Assembly: GCA_026129685.1 (NCBI GenBank)
Contig: JAHCHO010000003.1
Location: forward strand, 1 to 64,000
Source of the DNA: Fimbriimonadaceae bacterium
Lineage (GTDB): Bacteria; Armatimonadota; Fimbriimonadia; Fimbriimonadales; Fimbriimonadaceae
Direction of reading: 5' to 3'
Length of the DNA: 64,000 nt
In this document: in pieces, positions 15,365-23,475 of the stretch
Layout: each line of letters begins with the position of its first letter
How positions within the stretch are numbered: position 1 is the first letter of the stretch
The notes under the pieces: generated by a model
Seen by the model: the letters and a program-made list of their open reading frames with translations, nothing else
Told to the model about the DNA's origin: nothing
The model's database searches: none
Made by a program: the position numbers and the translations under genes

Positions 15365-16807
15365 TTATCCCGATATCTGCACGGTCTTGACGTCGGTGTA
15401 GAAGTCGCGGGCGGCGGGACCTTGTTCGCGCGAGTGGGAACTGGAGCCCTTCAGACCCCCGAAGGGGGCGTGGGGGTCGACCCCGGTGGTGTCGCCGTTC
15501 ACGCGAACCAAGCCGACCTCGATGCGGTCCGCGTAGCTCAGGGCCTTCGCCAAGTTCTGGGTGTAGAGGGAGGCGCTGAGGCCGTAGCGGGTCTGATTCG
15601 CCAGGGCGATGGCGTGGTCGAAATCGTCCGCCTCGATCACGGCAAGGACCGGCCCGAACAACTCCTCTTGGGCGAGGGGCGAGCCGGGGTCGACGCCGGT
15701 GAACACCGTCGGCTTGACGAAGTAGCCCTCGCGGAACCGGTCGTCTTGGATCGGGCCACCGGTGAGCCGCTCGAAGGGAGCGCCGGCGATCGCCGCCTCG
15801 ACTCGTTCCCGGGCCGCGAGGCTGATCAGCGGGCCGATGGCGGACATCGGATCGCTCACCGGGCCAAGCGGAAGCGCCTCGACCGCCGCCTTGAGTCTTG
15901 GCAGGAGGGCGTCGCGCACGGACCGCTCCACGACGACGCGTCCGGTGGCGGTGCATTTCTGGCCGGCGCAGCGCATCGCGCCCCCCGCGATCAGATTCGC
16001 GGCGCGATCAAGGTCGGCGTCGGCGAGGACGATGCCCACGTTCTTACCCCCCATCTCGGTCTGAAACTTCGCGTTGCGGGTGGCGCAGGCGCTGGCGACG
16101 AGGCCGCCCACCTTCGCGGAACCGGTGAAACTGATCGCGGCCACGTCTGGATGGGCGACCAGGGCCGACCCGGTTTCGCCCGCTCCATGGACCACGTTGA
16201 ACACACCGGCGGGCAATCCCGACGCCTCGGCGGTCTCGGCGAGCAGGGCCGCCACCGCTCCGCTCAGTTCGCTCGGCTTGAGGACCACGGTGTTGCCGAA
16301 GGCCAGGGCGGGAGCGGCCTTCCAGAGGGGGATCGCGACCGGGAAATTCCAGGGTGTGATCAGGCCGCACACCCCGACCGGGCGGCGCTGGGAGTACTGG
16401 AGCGCGCCAGGGATTTGGGAGGGGATCACGTCGCCGGCTTCGCGCACGGCCTCGCCCGCGTAGTAGCGGAGGATCAGCACGCCCCGCCCAACTTCCCCGC
16501 GCGCCTCGCCGATCGGCTTACCGACCTCGCGGGCGATCAGGCCGGCGAGTTCCTCGGCCCGCGCCTTCAGGGCATCGGCCCAGGCGTAGAGCGCGTCGGC
16601 GCGGGCCATTCCGGTTCGGGTCCACCATCCGGCTTGGGCGGCAACCGCCCCCTGCACCGCCGCTCCGACGTCGGCGAACCCCGACTCGGGGACTTCGGCG
16701 ACCACGTCGTCCGGTTTGGAGGGGTTGCGGCTCGAGTGCCACGCCGTCGCTTCCGCCTCGACGCACCGTCCGGCGATGAAGTTCGGGAGTCTGGGTACAT
16801 TGCTCAT
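15365..16807 (-). CDS. Aldehyde dehydrogenase, probable 2,5-dioxopentanoate dehydrogenase
   Basis: A 480-aa NAD(P)-dependent aldehyde dehydrogenase. Seen: cofactor motif ITPWNFPVAIPLWKAAPALAFGN, FTGSAKVG, general base Glu in TEMGGKN, catalytic Cys in GQKCTATG, and EELFGPVLAV. The EMGGKN variant and the overall pattern fit alpha-ketoglutaric semialdehyde dehydrogenases, which produce 2-oxoglutarate. The gene is divergent from a hydroxyproline-epimerase-like gene with only 26 bp between start codons, which supports a role as the last step of hydroxyproline catabolism. The substrate is inferred. A GATAAT -10 on the minus strand ends 14 nt before the ATG. Confidence 0.85.
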   Translation of the reverse strand: MSNVPRLPNFIAGRCVEAEATAWHSSRNPSKPDDVVAEVPESGFADVGAAVQGAVAAQAGWWTRTGMARADALYAWADALKARAEELAGLIAREVGKPIGEARGEVGRGVLILRYYAGEAVREAGDVIPSQIPGALQYSQRRPVGVCGLITPWNFPVAIPLWKAAPALAFGNTVVLKPSELSGAVAALLAETAEASGLPAGVFNVVHGAGETGSALVAHPDVAAISFTGSAKVGGLVASACATRNAKFQTEMGGKNVGIVLADADLDRAANLIAGGAMRCAGQKCTATGRVVVERSVRDALLPRLKAAVEALPLGPVSDPMSAIGPLISLAARERVEAAIAGAPFERLTGGPIQDDRFREGYFVKPTVFTGVDPGSPLAQEELFGPVLAVIEADDFDHAIALANQTRYGLSASLYTQNLAKALSYADRIEVGLVRVNGDTTGVDPHAPFGGLKGSSSHSREQGPAARDFYTDVKTVQISG

Positions 16808-16820
16808 CGTTCTCGGCTTC

Positions 16821-16827
16821 CATTATC
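16821..16827. promoter_or_regulatory. Shared bidirectional -10 of the hydroxyproline pair
   Basis: CATTAT (16821-16826) on the plus strand ends 7 nt before the epimerase ATG. The overlapping GATAAT on the minus strand (16822-16827) ends 14 nt before the dehydrogenase ATG. Any -35 would lie inside the opposite coding region. Confidence 0.5.
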
Positions 16828-16833
16828 CCCGCC

Positions 16834-17781
16834 ATGACCCACCCCGAATGGATCGAAGTCGTCGACTCGCACACCGAAGGCGAACCCACTCGGGTGGTGA
16901 TCGAGGGCTGGCCGATGCCGAGCGGGGCGACGATGTCGGAGAAACGCGCCGACCTGAGGGAGCGGTTCGACCACCTCCGGCGGGCGGTGGTGACCGAACC
17001 CCGGGGCCACGACGCGATCGTCGGCGCCCTGCTGACGCCCCCGGTTTCGGAGGGTGCGCACTGCGGGGTCGTGTTCTTCAACGACGTGGGCACCCTCGGG
17101 ATGTGCGGCCACGGGTTGATCGGGGTGACGAAGACGCTGGCTCACCTGGGTCGCCTCGCGCCGGGCGCGGTCACGATCGATACCCCGGCGGGTCCGGTCG
17201 TCTCGACGCTGCTCGGCGACGGGTCGGTCACGTTCGCCAACGTACCGAGTTTCCTTTACGCCAAGGACGCGGCGGTGGAGGTTCCGGGTTACGGACCGGT
17301 GGTGGGCGACATCGCCTACGGCGGCAACTGGTTTTTCCTGACGGAACTGCCGGAGATCGTGATCGGGCTCCCGAACCTTGAGAGGCTGATGGCGGTGACG
17401 CGGGCGATCCGCGAGGCGCTTTGGGATCAGGGGGTGGCGAACGAGGCGGCTCCGATCGACCATATCGAGTTGTTCAGCCCTTCCCCACGGGCGGACGCGC
17501 ACTCGCGGAACTTCGTGCTCTGCCCCGGGGCGGCCTACGACCGATCGCCGTGCGGGACGGGCACGAGCGCCAAATTGGCGACCCTCGTCGAGCGTGGGGT
17601 CCTCAAACCCGGCCAGGTATGGCGGCAGGAAAGCGTGACGGGAAGCCTGTTCGAGGGGACGGTCGAGGTGCGCGGCGACGACCTCATCCCGCACATTCGG
17701 GGCCGGGCCTACGTCACGGGGACGGCGCGCCTGCGCTTCGAGCCATCGGATCCCTTCCGCTACGGCATTCGCCCCGCGTGA
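16834..17781 (+). CDS. Proline racemase family, probable 4-hydroxyproline 2-epimerase
   Basis: A 315-aa cofactor-free epimerase. The two catalytic Cys sites are visible: GMCGHGLIGV and DRSPCGTGTSAK. N-terminal VVDSHTEGEPTRVV is the family signature. Enzymes with this pattern convert trans-4-hydroxy-L-proline to cis-4-hydroxy-D-proline. The remaining middle steps (D-hydroxyproline oxidase and the deaminase) are not in the window. The 3' end overlaps the convergent flavoprotein by 22 bp. Proline racemase or dehydratase activity cannot be excluded; family members are separated by a few active-site residues. Confidence 0.88.
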   Translation: MTHPEWIEVVDSHTEGEPTRVVIEGWPMPSGATMSEKRADLRERFDHLRRAVVTEPRGHDAIVGALLTPPVSEGAHCGVVFFNDVGTLGMCGHGLIGVTKTLAHLGRLAPGAVTIDTPAGPVVSTLLGDGSVTFANVPSFLYAKDAAVEVPGYGPVVGDIAYGGNWFFLTELPEIVIGLPNLERLMAVTRAIREALWDQGVANEAAPIDHIELFSPSPRADAHSRNFVLCPGAAYDRSPCGTGTSAKLATLVERGVLKPGQVWRQESVTGSLFEGTVEVRGDDLIPHIRGRAYVTGTARLRFEPSDPFRYGIRPA

Positions 17782-19064
17782 GTTTCGGCGTCTCGGGCAG
17801 CGGTTTCGCCCGCGACGAATCCGGTGGACCATGCCGCTTGAAGGTTGTAGCCGCCGACCCGGCCCGCCACATCGAGGACCTCGCCGCAAAGGTAGAGGCC
17901 TTCGCAGCGCAGGGAGCGCATCGTTTTGGGGTCCACCTCGTCGAGGGCGATGCCGCCCGCGACGACCTCGCCCTTCTCCAGCGGGACGGTGCGCGCCTCC
18001 CCGATCGGCCAGCGCTTGAGCGTTTCGAGAAGCCGGTTACGGGTTTTGCGGTCCACCTGGCCGAGGGGAGTTTCGCCTTCGGCTTTTGCGGCGATCAGGA
18101 CACGGTCGGTCAGACGCTCCGGGACAATGCCGTCGAGGAGCGAGCGAAGGCGCTTCCTGGGATGGGTGGTCGCGAGTTCGAGAGCCCATTCGGCCACCTG
18201 TTCGGGAGTTCGATCGGGGAGCAGGTCCACGTCGAGGGAGACTCCTTCCGCACCCGCTTCGGCGACGGCGCGGCTGACCTCAAGCGCGGTGGGACCCGAA
18301 ACCCCGTGGTGGGTGAAGAGGAGGTCGTCGCGCCAGCGATCCAGAACCTTGTCGCCCTTCCGGGCGCGCAGCACGACGTCGCGGAGCGACACGCCGCTCA
18401 GGTCCGCCCACGTAGAATCGGTGCGGAGGTAGATGGGGGCCAGGGCGGCGCGAACGGGAACCACCGTATGCCCCAGGTCGCGGGCCCAGCGGTAGCCGTC
18501 GCCGGTCGTGCCGGAGTTCGGGTACGAGCTGCCGCCGGTAGAGACCACAACGCGTTCGCAAGGAATGGCGCCTTCGGCGGTCTCGACGCCCGTCACCCTT
18601 CCCTCTTGGTGGGACAGGCGTCGAACGGGGGTCGCTCTTCTGACCTCGACCCCGGTTTCGGCCAAGACCTCGGCCAAGATGGCGACGACGTCCTTGGCGG
18701 TCTGGTCCACCGGGAAGACCCGGCCGTTCGGCCGGGTGTAGACCCTCAGTCCCCGGTCGGTCAGGAGCCTAAGTAGGTCCTGGTTGGAGAATCGGTAGAA
18801 GGAGGGGCGGAGGAACCGGGCCTCGTTCGGGCGGAATCCCTTCAGCACCTCCTCCATAGGTCCGTCGTGGCAGACGTTGCACTTGCCCCCGCCGGAGATC
18901 AGGATCTTGGTGCCGATGCGGGGGGTCTTCTCGAGAAGGAGGACCCGGGCGCCGAGGCTCGCGGCGCGCCAGGCGGCGACGATGCCCGCCGCGCCCGCTC
19001 CGACAACGAGGACGTCCGGAATATCGCGCACGGGATCATTGTGGCGGACGGGCCCACGGTCCAC
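17760..19064 (-). CDS. HI0933/BaiN-type NAD(P)/FAD-dependent oxidoreductase
   Basis: A 434-aa flavoprotein. FAD-binding Rossmann motif GAGAAGIVAAWRAASLGARV, then the family signature KILISGGGKCNVCHD, the internal STGGSSYPNSGTTGDGY and the C-terminal LYLCGEVLDVAGRVGGYNLQAAWSTG. Relatives include YhiN and BaiN, the latter active on bile-acid intermediates; the physiological substrate here is unknown. The GTG start at 19064 abuts the stop of the upstream dehydrogenase (1 bp), so the two genes are co-transcribed. An alternative GTG lies at 19031. Confidence 0.88.
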   Translation of the reverse strand: MDRGPVRHNDPVRDIPDVLVVGAGAAGIVAAWRAASLGARVLLLEKTPRIGTKILISGGGKCNVCHDGPMEEVLKGFRPNEARFLRPSFYRFSNQDLLRLLTDRGLRVYTRPNGRVFPVDQTAKDVVAILAEVLAETGVEVRRATPVRRLSHQEGRVTGVETAEGAIPCERVVVSTGGSSYPNSGTTGDGYRWARDLGHTVVPVRAALAPIYLRTDSTWADLSGVSLRDVVLRARKGDKVLDRWRDDLLFTHHGVSGPTALEVSRAVAEAGAEGVSLDVDLLPDRTPEQVAEWALELATTHPRKRLRSLLDGIVPERLTDRVLIAAKAEGETPLGQVDRKTRNRLLETLKRWPIGEARTVPLEKGEVVAGGIALDEVDPKTMRSLRCEGLYLCGEVLDVAGRVGGYNLQAAWSTGFVAGETAARDAETHAGRMP

Positions 19065-20687
19065 TCAGAACAGGAAATCGGTGCTGAGGAAGTTGCTGGT
19101 GCGGGAGGCGACGATGTCGTTCACGAGGTCGCGGTTGCGGGGAGAGTAGTCGGTCGCGACGAGGGAACGGATCGAGAACCGCTTGAGGGCGTCGCGAACC
19201 GAAAGGGTGCCCTCCGCCGAGGCTTTGCGACCGGTGAAGGGGAACGTGTCGGGTCCGCGTTGGCACTGAGTGTTCAGGTTGACGCGCGAAACCTGGTTCA
19301 CCATGTGGTCGATGAGCGGCCCCAACACGGCCGGGTCGTAGCCGAAAAGCGACACCTGCTGGCCGAACTGCGATTCGAGGGCGTAGCGCATGACCTCTTC
19401 GATCCGCTCGAACTCGCGGACCGGGATCACCGGGCCGAACTGCTCGACGTGGTAGACCTTCATACGGTCGTCCACCGGGTAGAGGACGGCGGGATGGACA
19501 AAGTTTTCGACAACTTCCCCGCCTCCTGGGTTGACCACTTCGGCCCCGAAGGATCGGGCGTCGGCGATCAGATCGCGTAGGAACTCGGGGGCTTTAGGGT
19601 CGGCGACCGGGGTGAGCCTCACCCCCTTCTGCCAGGGAAACCCGGCCTTGAGGTCGTCCAGGGCGGCGCACAGCCGGTCCAGGAACTCGGCGCGTCGGCT
19701 GCGATGGACGAACAGCATCTTGAGGGCGGTGCAACGCTGGCCGTTGAAGCTCAGCGCGCCCGCCAGCACCTGCGGGATCGTCACGTCCAGGTCGGCGTCT
19801 TCGAGCACGATGCCGGGGTTCTTCGCGTCCAGGGAGAGGACGGATCGGAGCCGATGGGGTTGCGGGTGCTGGGACTTGAGGATGTCGGCGGTCCGGGAGT
19901 TGCCGATGAAGGCGAGCATCGAGACGCGGCCCGACCGCACGATCGGGGTGACGATATCGGTTCCCTTTCCCGCGATGATATTGACGACGCCCGGGGGGAA
20001 GCAGTCTCGGAAGGCCTCGAGGAGGGGGATGTTCAGGAGTTGCCCGAAGCGCGGGAGTTTGCTCACGACCGGGTTGCCCATAAGGACGGCGGGAATGAGG
20101 GTGGCGAAGGTCTCGTTGAGGGGGTAGTTGAAGGGCCCCATGCAGAGGGTCGGGCCGAAAGGGGAGCGGCGAATCTGGGCGAAGGCGTTCTTCTCGACGG
20201 CGAAGCGAGCGGAGGCGCGCTCCATGTCTTTGAGCTCGTGGATGGTGTCGCGGATGTACTGGACGGTGCGGTCGAACTCGCCGTAGGAGTCGGCTTGGGT
20301 CTTGCCGATCTCCCACATCATGCGCTCGACCACGGTCTCGCGGACGGCGACCATGCGCTCGACGAACGCCTCCATCGCTTCGATTCGTTTGGCGACGGTG
20401 GTGGTCGGCCACTCGCCCTTGCCCTCGTCCCAGGCACGCTCGGCGGCTTCGAGGGCGGCCATGGCTTCGTCGGCGTCGAGCATCGCGCCCGGGCCAAGGA
20501 CGGGCCGCACGAAGCCCTCGTTCCAGGCGAAGGCGAGGCAAGAGCGGATTTCCTGCGTCTCGCCGGTCCAGGTGCGGATTTCGCCGCCGATGAGGTACCG
20601 GAGTCCGTCGTCGGTCTTAGGGACGGCGCGTCCGTCGGACTGCCAGAAGCTCGGGCGGAGGTGCGGGCGGGGCGGGTCTTGGGCCAC
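19065..20687 (-). CDS. GapN-like aldehyde dehydrogenase
   Basis: A 540-aa member of the aldehyde dehydrogenase superfamily, closest in pattern to NADP-dependent non-phosphorylating glyceraldehyde-3-phosphate dehydrogenase: GPFNYPLNETFATLIPAVLMGN, SFNGQRCTALKMLFVH with the catalytic Cys, and EQFGPVIPV. At the general-base region most family members read LELGGK or GLEAKNP; here it reads LSLDAKNPG, so the usual Glu is not visible. The start is GTG at 20687, with TAACAT 5 nt upstream as a possible -10. Forms a two-gene unit with the downstream flavoprotein. Pathway uncertain. Confidence 0.8.
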   Translation of the reverse strand: MAQDPPRPHLRPSFWQSDGRAVPKTDDGLRYLIGGEIRTWTGETQEIRSCLAFAWNEGFVRPVLGPGAMLDADEAMAALEAAERAWDEGKGEWPTTTVAKRIEAMEAFVERMVAVRETVVERMMWEIGKTQADSYGEFDRTVQYIRDTIHELKDMERASARFAVEKNAFAQIRRSPFGPTLCMGPFNYPLNETFATLIPAVLMGNPVVSKLPRFGQLLNIPLLEAFRDCFPPGVVNIIAGKGTDIVTPIVRSGRVSMLAFIGNSRTADILKSQHPQPHRLRSVLSLDAKNPGIVLEDADLDVTIPQVLAGALSFNGQRCTALKMLFVHRSRRAEFLDRLCAALDDLKAGFPWQKGVRLTPVADPKAPEFLRDLIADARSFGAEVVNPGGGEVVENFVHPAVLYPVDDRMKVYHVEQFGPVIPVREFERIEEVMRYALESQFGQQVSLFGYDPAVLGPLIDHMVNQVSRVNLNTQCQRGPDTFPFTGRKASAEGTLSVRDALKRFSIRSLVATDYSPRNRDLVNDIVASRTSNFLSTDFLF

Positions 20688-20783
20688 GGCCCATGTTACT
20701 CGCCGAATCTAGCGGCGGCGGTCCGCATCGTTGCTCGGACAGACTCCGCACCCTTCACTCGAGCTGACACGGGGATCCGTTGA

Positions 20784-21131
20784 CTAACCGCAGTACTTGA
20801 TCTGGCGCTGGGCCTGTTCGTGGGTCGGGTCGAGGCGGAGCACCTCACGGAAGTTGGCGCAGGCCTCGTCCACCATGCCGAGCATCATTTCGGTCATCGC
20901 GAGGTCGTACCGGGCGGCGACGTGGCTCGGGTTGCCAGCCACCACTTTCGCCAGCGTATCGAGCGATCCGTCAAAGTCTCCTTCGAAACCCTGGACCAAT
21001 CCGAGTTGCCACTGGGCGTTCGCGTGAGATGGGTTGGCGGCCAGCACGGTCTCGAAAGCGGTACGCGCCTCGCGGTAGCGCCCCTCACATCGGTGTGCGA
21101 AGCCCTGCTGATAGATCGCCTCGGTGTCCAT
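20784..21131 (-). CDS. Small TPR protein
   Basis: A 115-aa protein made of about three tetratricopeptide repeats: AIYQQGFAHRCEGRYREARTAF, ANAQWQLGLVQGFEGDFDGSL and ARYDLAMTEMMLGMVDEACANF. No signal peptide, so probably a cytoplasmic scaffold. Start at the ATG 21131; the longer reading to 21419 runs into the GNAT gene. TATACT on the minus strand (21144-21149) ends 12 nt before the ATG. Function unknown. Confidence 0.75.
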   Translation of the reverse strand: MDTEAIYQQGFAHRCEGRYREARTAFETVLAANPSHANAQWQLGLVQGFEGDFDGSLDTLAKVVAGNPSHVAARYDLAMTEMMLGMVDEACANFREVLRLDPTHEQAQRQIKYCG

Positions 21132-21166
21132 GGAGGTTCCGGGAGTATATCCCACGGGTTCGTTCG

Positions 21167-21937
21167 CTACCGGGAGGCGGACTCCTTCCTGGGAACGTAG
21201 CAGTGGAGGAGTCCCACGCGGCGGTACCCGAGGAGCGGGTAGAGGCGGCTCCCGGTCCAACTGGCGACAAGGCAGCTCCACAACGCCCCGCGAGTCCGAT
21301 CGTCGCTCAGGGCGGCGTTCATGAGGGAGGTGGCGATCCCCTGGCGCCGGTACGCGGGGATCGTCGCCAAGTCCCCGATCCAGCGGGCATCGTCGCGCGC
21401 CTTCATGGAGCGGACCCACCCGACGACGCTACCGTCCTTCTCACACCAATACGCCCGGCTTAACGGATCGTCCGGTCCGAGGTCGCTCGGGCGGAGCAGT
21501 CGGTGGCGAATCGCCTTGGCGACGCGGGCGGCGTCCTCCTTCGATTCGATGCGGCGCACCGGCACCGTCGGTTCGGGGATGGGCTCGCGCAGATCGCGGA
21601 CGAACACGGGTTCGCGGTTCATCAGCCGGTATCCGAGTTCGACGAAGCGGTTGCGGTCGGCAAGGTGGTCGGTGCCGTCGTCGTCGTCCGCGGTCACGAT
21701 GCCGTACTTTGGCGGGATTCCATAGGCCCGCACGGTCTCGACCACTTTGTCGGGCGGCAGGCGAAGGGCGACGAACTCGGTGTTGCGCGGGTCGGGACGG
21801 GGAGCAGCGTCGCGCATCACCCAGACGGGGCCGAACGGGACCGCCTCGTAGGGGGTGGTCACGCTGCGCTGGATGGCGAAGCCCTTGACGAACACCTCGA
21901 TCGCGAGGGCCAGCGGGTCCTCTTGGTCACGTTTCAC
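21167..21937 (-). CDS. GNAT family N-acetyltransferase
   Basis: 256 aa from the GTG at 21937. The N-terminal part (1-60) holds a conserved-looking PLALAIEVFVKGF block. The C-terminal GNAT domain has the acetyl-CoA-binding loop IPAYRRQGIATSLMNAAL and the strand GSRLYPLLGYRRVGLLHCYVPR. The substrate is unknown. The start overlaps the stop of a 13-codon mini-ORF as GTGA (see that entry). An in-frame ATG at 22069 would add 44 residues of non-conserved character and is less likely. Confidence 0.75.
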   Translation of the reverse strand: MKRDQEDPLALAIEVFVKGFAIQRSVTTPYEAVPFGPVWVMRDAAPRPDPRNTEFVALRLPPDKVVETVRAYGIPPKYGIVTADDDDGTDHLADRNRFVELGYRLMNREPVFVRDLREPIPEPTVPVRRIESKEDAARVAKAIRHRLLRPSDLGPDDPLSRAYWCEKDGSVVGWVRSMKARDDARWIGDLATIPAYRRQGIATSLMNAALSDDRTRGALWSCLVASWTGSRLYPLLGYRRVGLLHCYVPRKESASR

Positions 21938-21975
21938 GGCTCGAGCGCTTCCTTGGTCGAGTGCGCGGCATCCAT
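21934..21975 (-). CDS. Possible 13-codon leader ORF of the GNAT gene
   Basis: ATG at 21975 opens MDAAHSTKEALEP and stops at the GTGA that starts the GNAT gene. A CACAAT -10 on the minus strand (21983-21988) ends 7 nt before this ATG, the leaderless spacing seen elsewhere in the window. It may serve only to deliver ribosomes to the GNAT start. Alternatively, one base is missing and this is the true GNAT N-terminus. Confidence 0.35.
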   Translation of the reverse strand: MDAAHSTKEALEP

Positions 21976-21982
21976 GGTCGCC

Positions 21983-21988
21983 ATTGTG
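21983..21988 (-). promoter_or_regulatory. -10 box upstream of the GNAT mini-ORF
   Basis: CACAAT, identical to the hisC hexamer, 7 nt before the mini-ORF ATG. Confidence 0.35.
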
Positions 21989-22227
21989 CGCGATGCCGCC
22001 GCAGGAAATGTCGAATCGCGTCGTGCGATGATTCTTGCCGTCGACCCTGGTACCGCGTGCTTTGTTCATGTCTAAGGCTAGTGACTGGTCAAGATCACGC
22101 AACGATCGTTCGGGGGCGCTCGCGTTTCGCGGCGCATTGCTTCCCTCCTTCGTTGGCGCCGACGACGTTTCGCGATCGGCGGGCGGGTACGTCAACCGCG
22201 TCGCCTTGCGTCGCTCCTTGCGCGGAC

Positions 22228-22425
22228 CGGGATTGCTTCGCTCGGCGCGACCGGGAGGACTTCGCTGCGCTCGACGCGACCGGGATTCTTCGCTTCGCTC
22301 AGAATGACAGTCGAGGGTGGCACCGGGATTCTACGCTTCGCTCAGAATGACAAGCGGAGGGGCGCGATCCGGGGTTCTTCGCTTCGCTCGACGCAACGGG
22401 ATTCCTCGCTGCGCTCAGAATGACA
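22228..22425. repeat. Cluster of short interspersed repeats
   Basis: About six copies of a 25-30 bp unit of the form GGGATTCTTCGCTTCGCTC followed by AGAATGACA. The best copies are near 22281-22309, 22325-22352 and 22398-22424; degenerate ones begin near 22228, 22251 and 22371. In the opposite sense the unit reads TGTCATTCTGAGCGAAGCG, a motif I know as a dispersed intergenic repeat in many unrelated bacterial genomes. The block fills the gap downstream of glyQ. The region 21989-22227 just left of it shows no supportable gene. Confidence 0.8.
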
Positions 22426-22442
22426 ATAGAAGGTGGATGGCA

Positions 22443-23387
22443 CTAGGCCTTCGCGGGGACTTTGAACTGCTCCATGTACTTGAGGCAGCACGCGCGGACG
22501 CGGGCGCGGATGCGGTTGATGTAGGCGGCCCGTTGCTGGGCGCTGACGGCGCCGCGCGCGTCGAGCAGATTGAAGGCGTGGGAGCATTTGAGGGCCAGGT
22601 CGTAGGCGGGATAGACGAGGGCCAGGCAGGTGGGCGGTCCGTCCTTCGGCATCGGATGCTCCTCGGTGGTCAGGATGCCTTGCTCGGAGTTCCAGTAGAC
22701 CGGGGTCTCGATCGTGCGCTTCGACTCTTCCTCGTACATCTCGAACAGCTGGAACAGCATTTCGGTCGAGGCGACCTCGAAGTTGTACACGTTGTGCTGC
22801 ATTTCGAGTTCGTACTCGGCGGTTCGGTAGCTCGTCTCCTCGTTCCACATCAGGTCGGACCAGAACGAGTGTTGCTTGTTGAGCATGAGGGCTAGGCGCT
22901 CGGGGCCGTAGGTGATCTCGGCGCAGACGGGGTCGCACTCGATGCCCCCCATCTGCTGAAAGAAAGTGAACTGGCTGATCTCGGTCCCGTCCAGCCAGAC
23001 CTCCCAGCCGACGCCGCTCGCGCCGATGGAGGGAGACTCCCAGTCGTCCTCGACGAGGCGCACGTCGTTCTTGGTGGTATCGAAGCCGAGGGCGTTGAGG
23101 GAGCCGATATAGCGGTCCACGATATCGTCCGGGCTCGGCTTCATGATCACCTGGAACTGGTAGTAGCGCTGGTTGCGCATCGGGTTGCGCGTGTAGCGGC
23201 CGTCGGCGGGGCGTCGGGAGGGCTGGACGAAGGCGACGTTCCACGGGTTCGGGCCGAGGCACTTGAGGGCGGTCGCCGGGTGCATGGTGCCCGCACCGAC
23301 CTCGGCGTCGTACGGCTGGTACACGAGGCATCCCTGCTCGGCCCAGTACTCGTTCAGCCGCCGGATGAGGTCTTGGAGGGTCGTCAC
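22443..23387 (-). CDS. glyQ: Glycyl-tRNA synthetase alpha subunit
   Basis: 314 aa from the GTG at 23387. Clear class II catalytic subunit: LQDLIRRLNEYWAEQGCLVYQPYD, GAGTMHPATALKCLGPNPW, FVQPSRRPADGRY, and GVGWEVWLDGTEISQFTFFQQMGG. The alpha subunit forms the aminoacyl-adenylate of glycine and needs the beta subunit (GlyS) to charge tRNA. In most genomes glyS follows directly; here it does not, and repeats follow instead. A TACACT -10 (complement of 23396-23401) ends 8 nt before the GTG, with no ribosome-binding site, so the mRNA should be leaderless. Confidence 0.95.
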   Translation of the reverse strand: MTTLQDLIRRLNEYWAEQGCLVYQPYDAEVGAGTMHPATALKCLGPNPWNVAFVQPSRRPADGRYTRNPMRNQRYYQFQVIMKPSPDDIVDRYIGSLNALGFDTTKNDVRLVEDDWESPSIGASGVGWEVWLDGTEISQFTFFQQMGGIECDPVCAEITYGPERLALMLNKQHSFWSDLMWNEETSYRTAEYELEMQHNVYNFEVASTEMLFQLFEMYEEESKRTIETPVYWNSEQGILTTEEHPMPKDGPPTCLALVYPAYDLALKCSHAFNLLDARGAVSAQQRAAYINRIRARVRACCLKYMEQFKVPAKA

Positions 23388-23395
23388 GGGCAGGA

Positions 23396-23401
23396 AGTGT
23401 A
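23396..23401 (-). promoter_or_regulatory. -10 box of glyQ
   Basis: TACACT, the same hexamer that ends each CRISPR repeat, 8 nt upstream of the GTG start. Confidence 0.4.
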
Positions 23402-23445
23402 CCGGGGGACGAACAGGGACCCGCACGCAGAGGAACCCGAACGGC

Positions 23446-23475
23446 GGATCATGGTCTACAATATGACCATGATCC
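23446..23475 (+). promoter_or_regulatory. Palindromic operator/promoter of the toxin-antitoxin pair
   Basis: An 11-bp perfect inverted repeat, GGATCATGGTC (23446-23456) and GACCATGATCC (23465-23475), flanks TACAATAT. The central TACAAT (23457-23462) is a -10 box ending 6 nt before the ATG at 23469, so the operator covers promoter and start codon. This fits autorepression by the antitoxin complex. Confidence 0.7.

Noticed and set aside
22028-22075. Short ORF MILAVDPGTACFVHV, like the start of RuvC or YqgF
   Set aside because: Only the first ten residues look family-like and the frame ends after 15 codons, so chance is as likely as a gene remnant.
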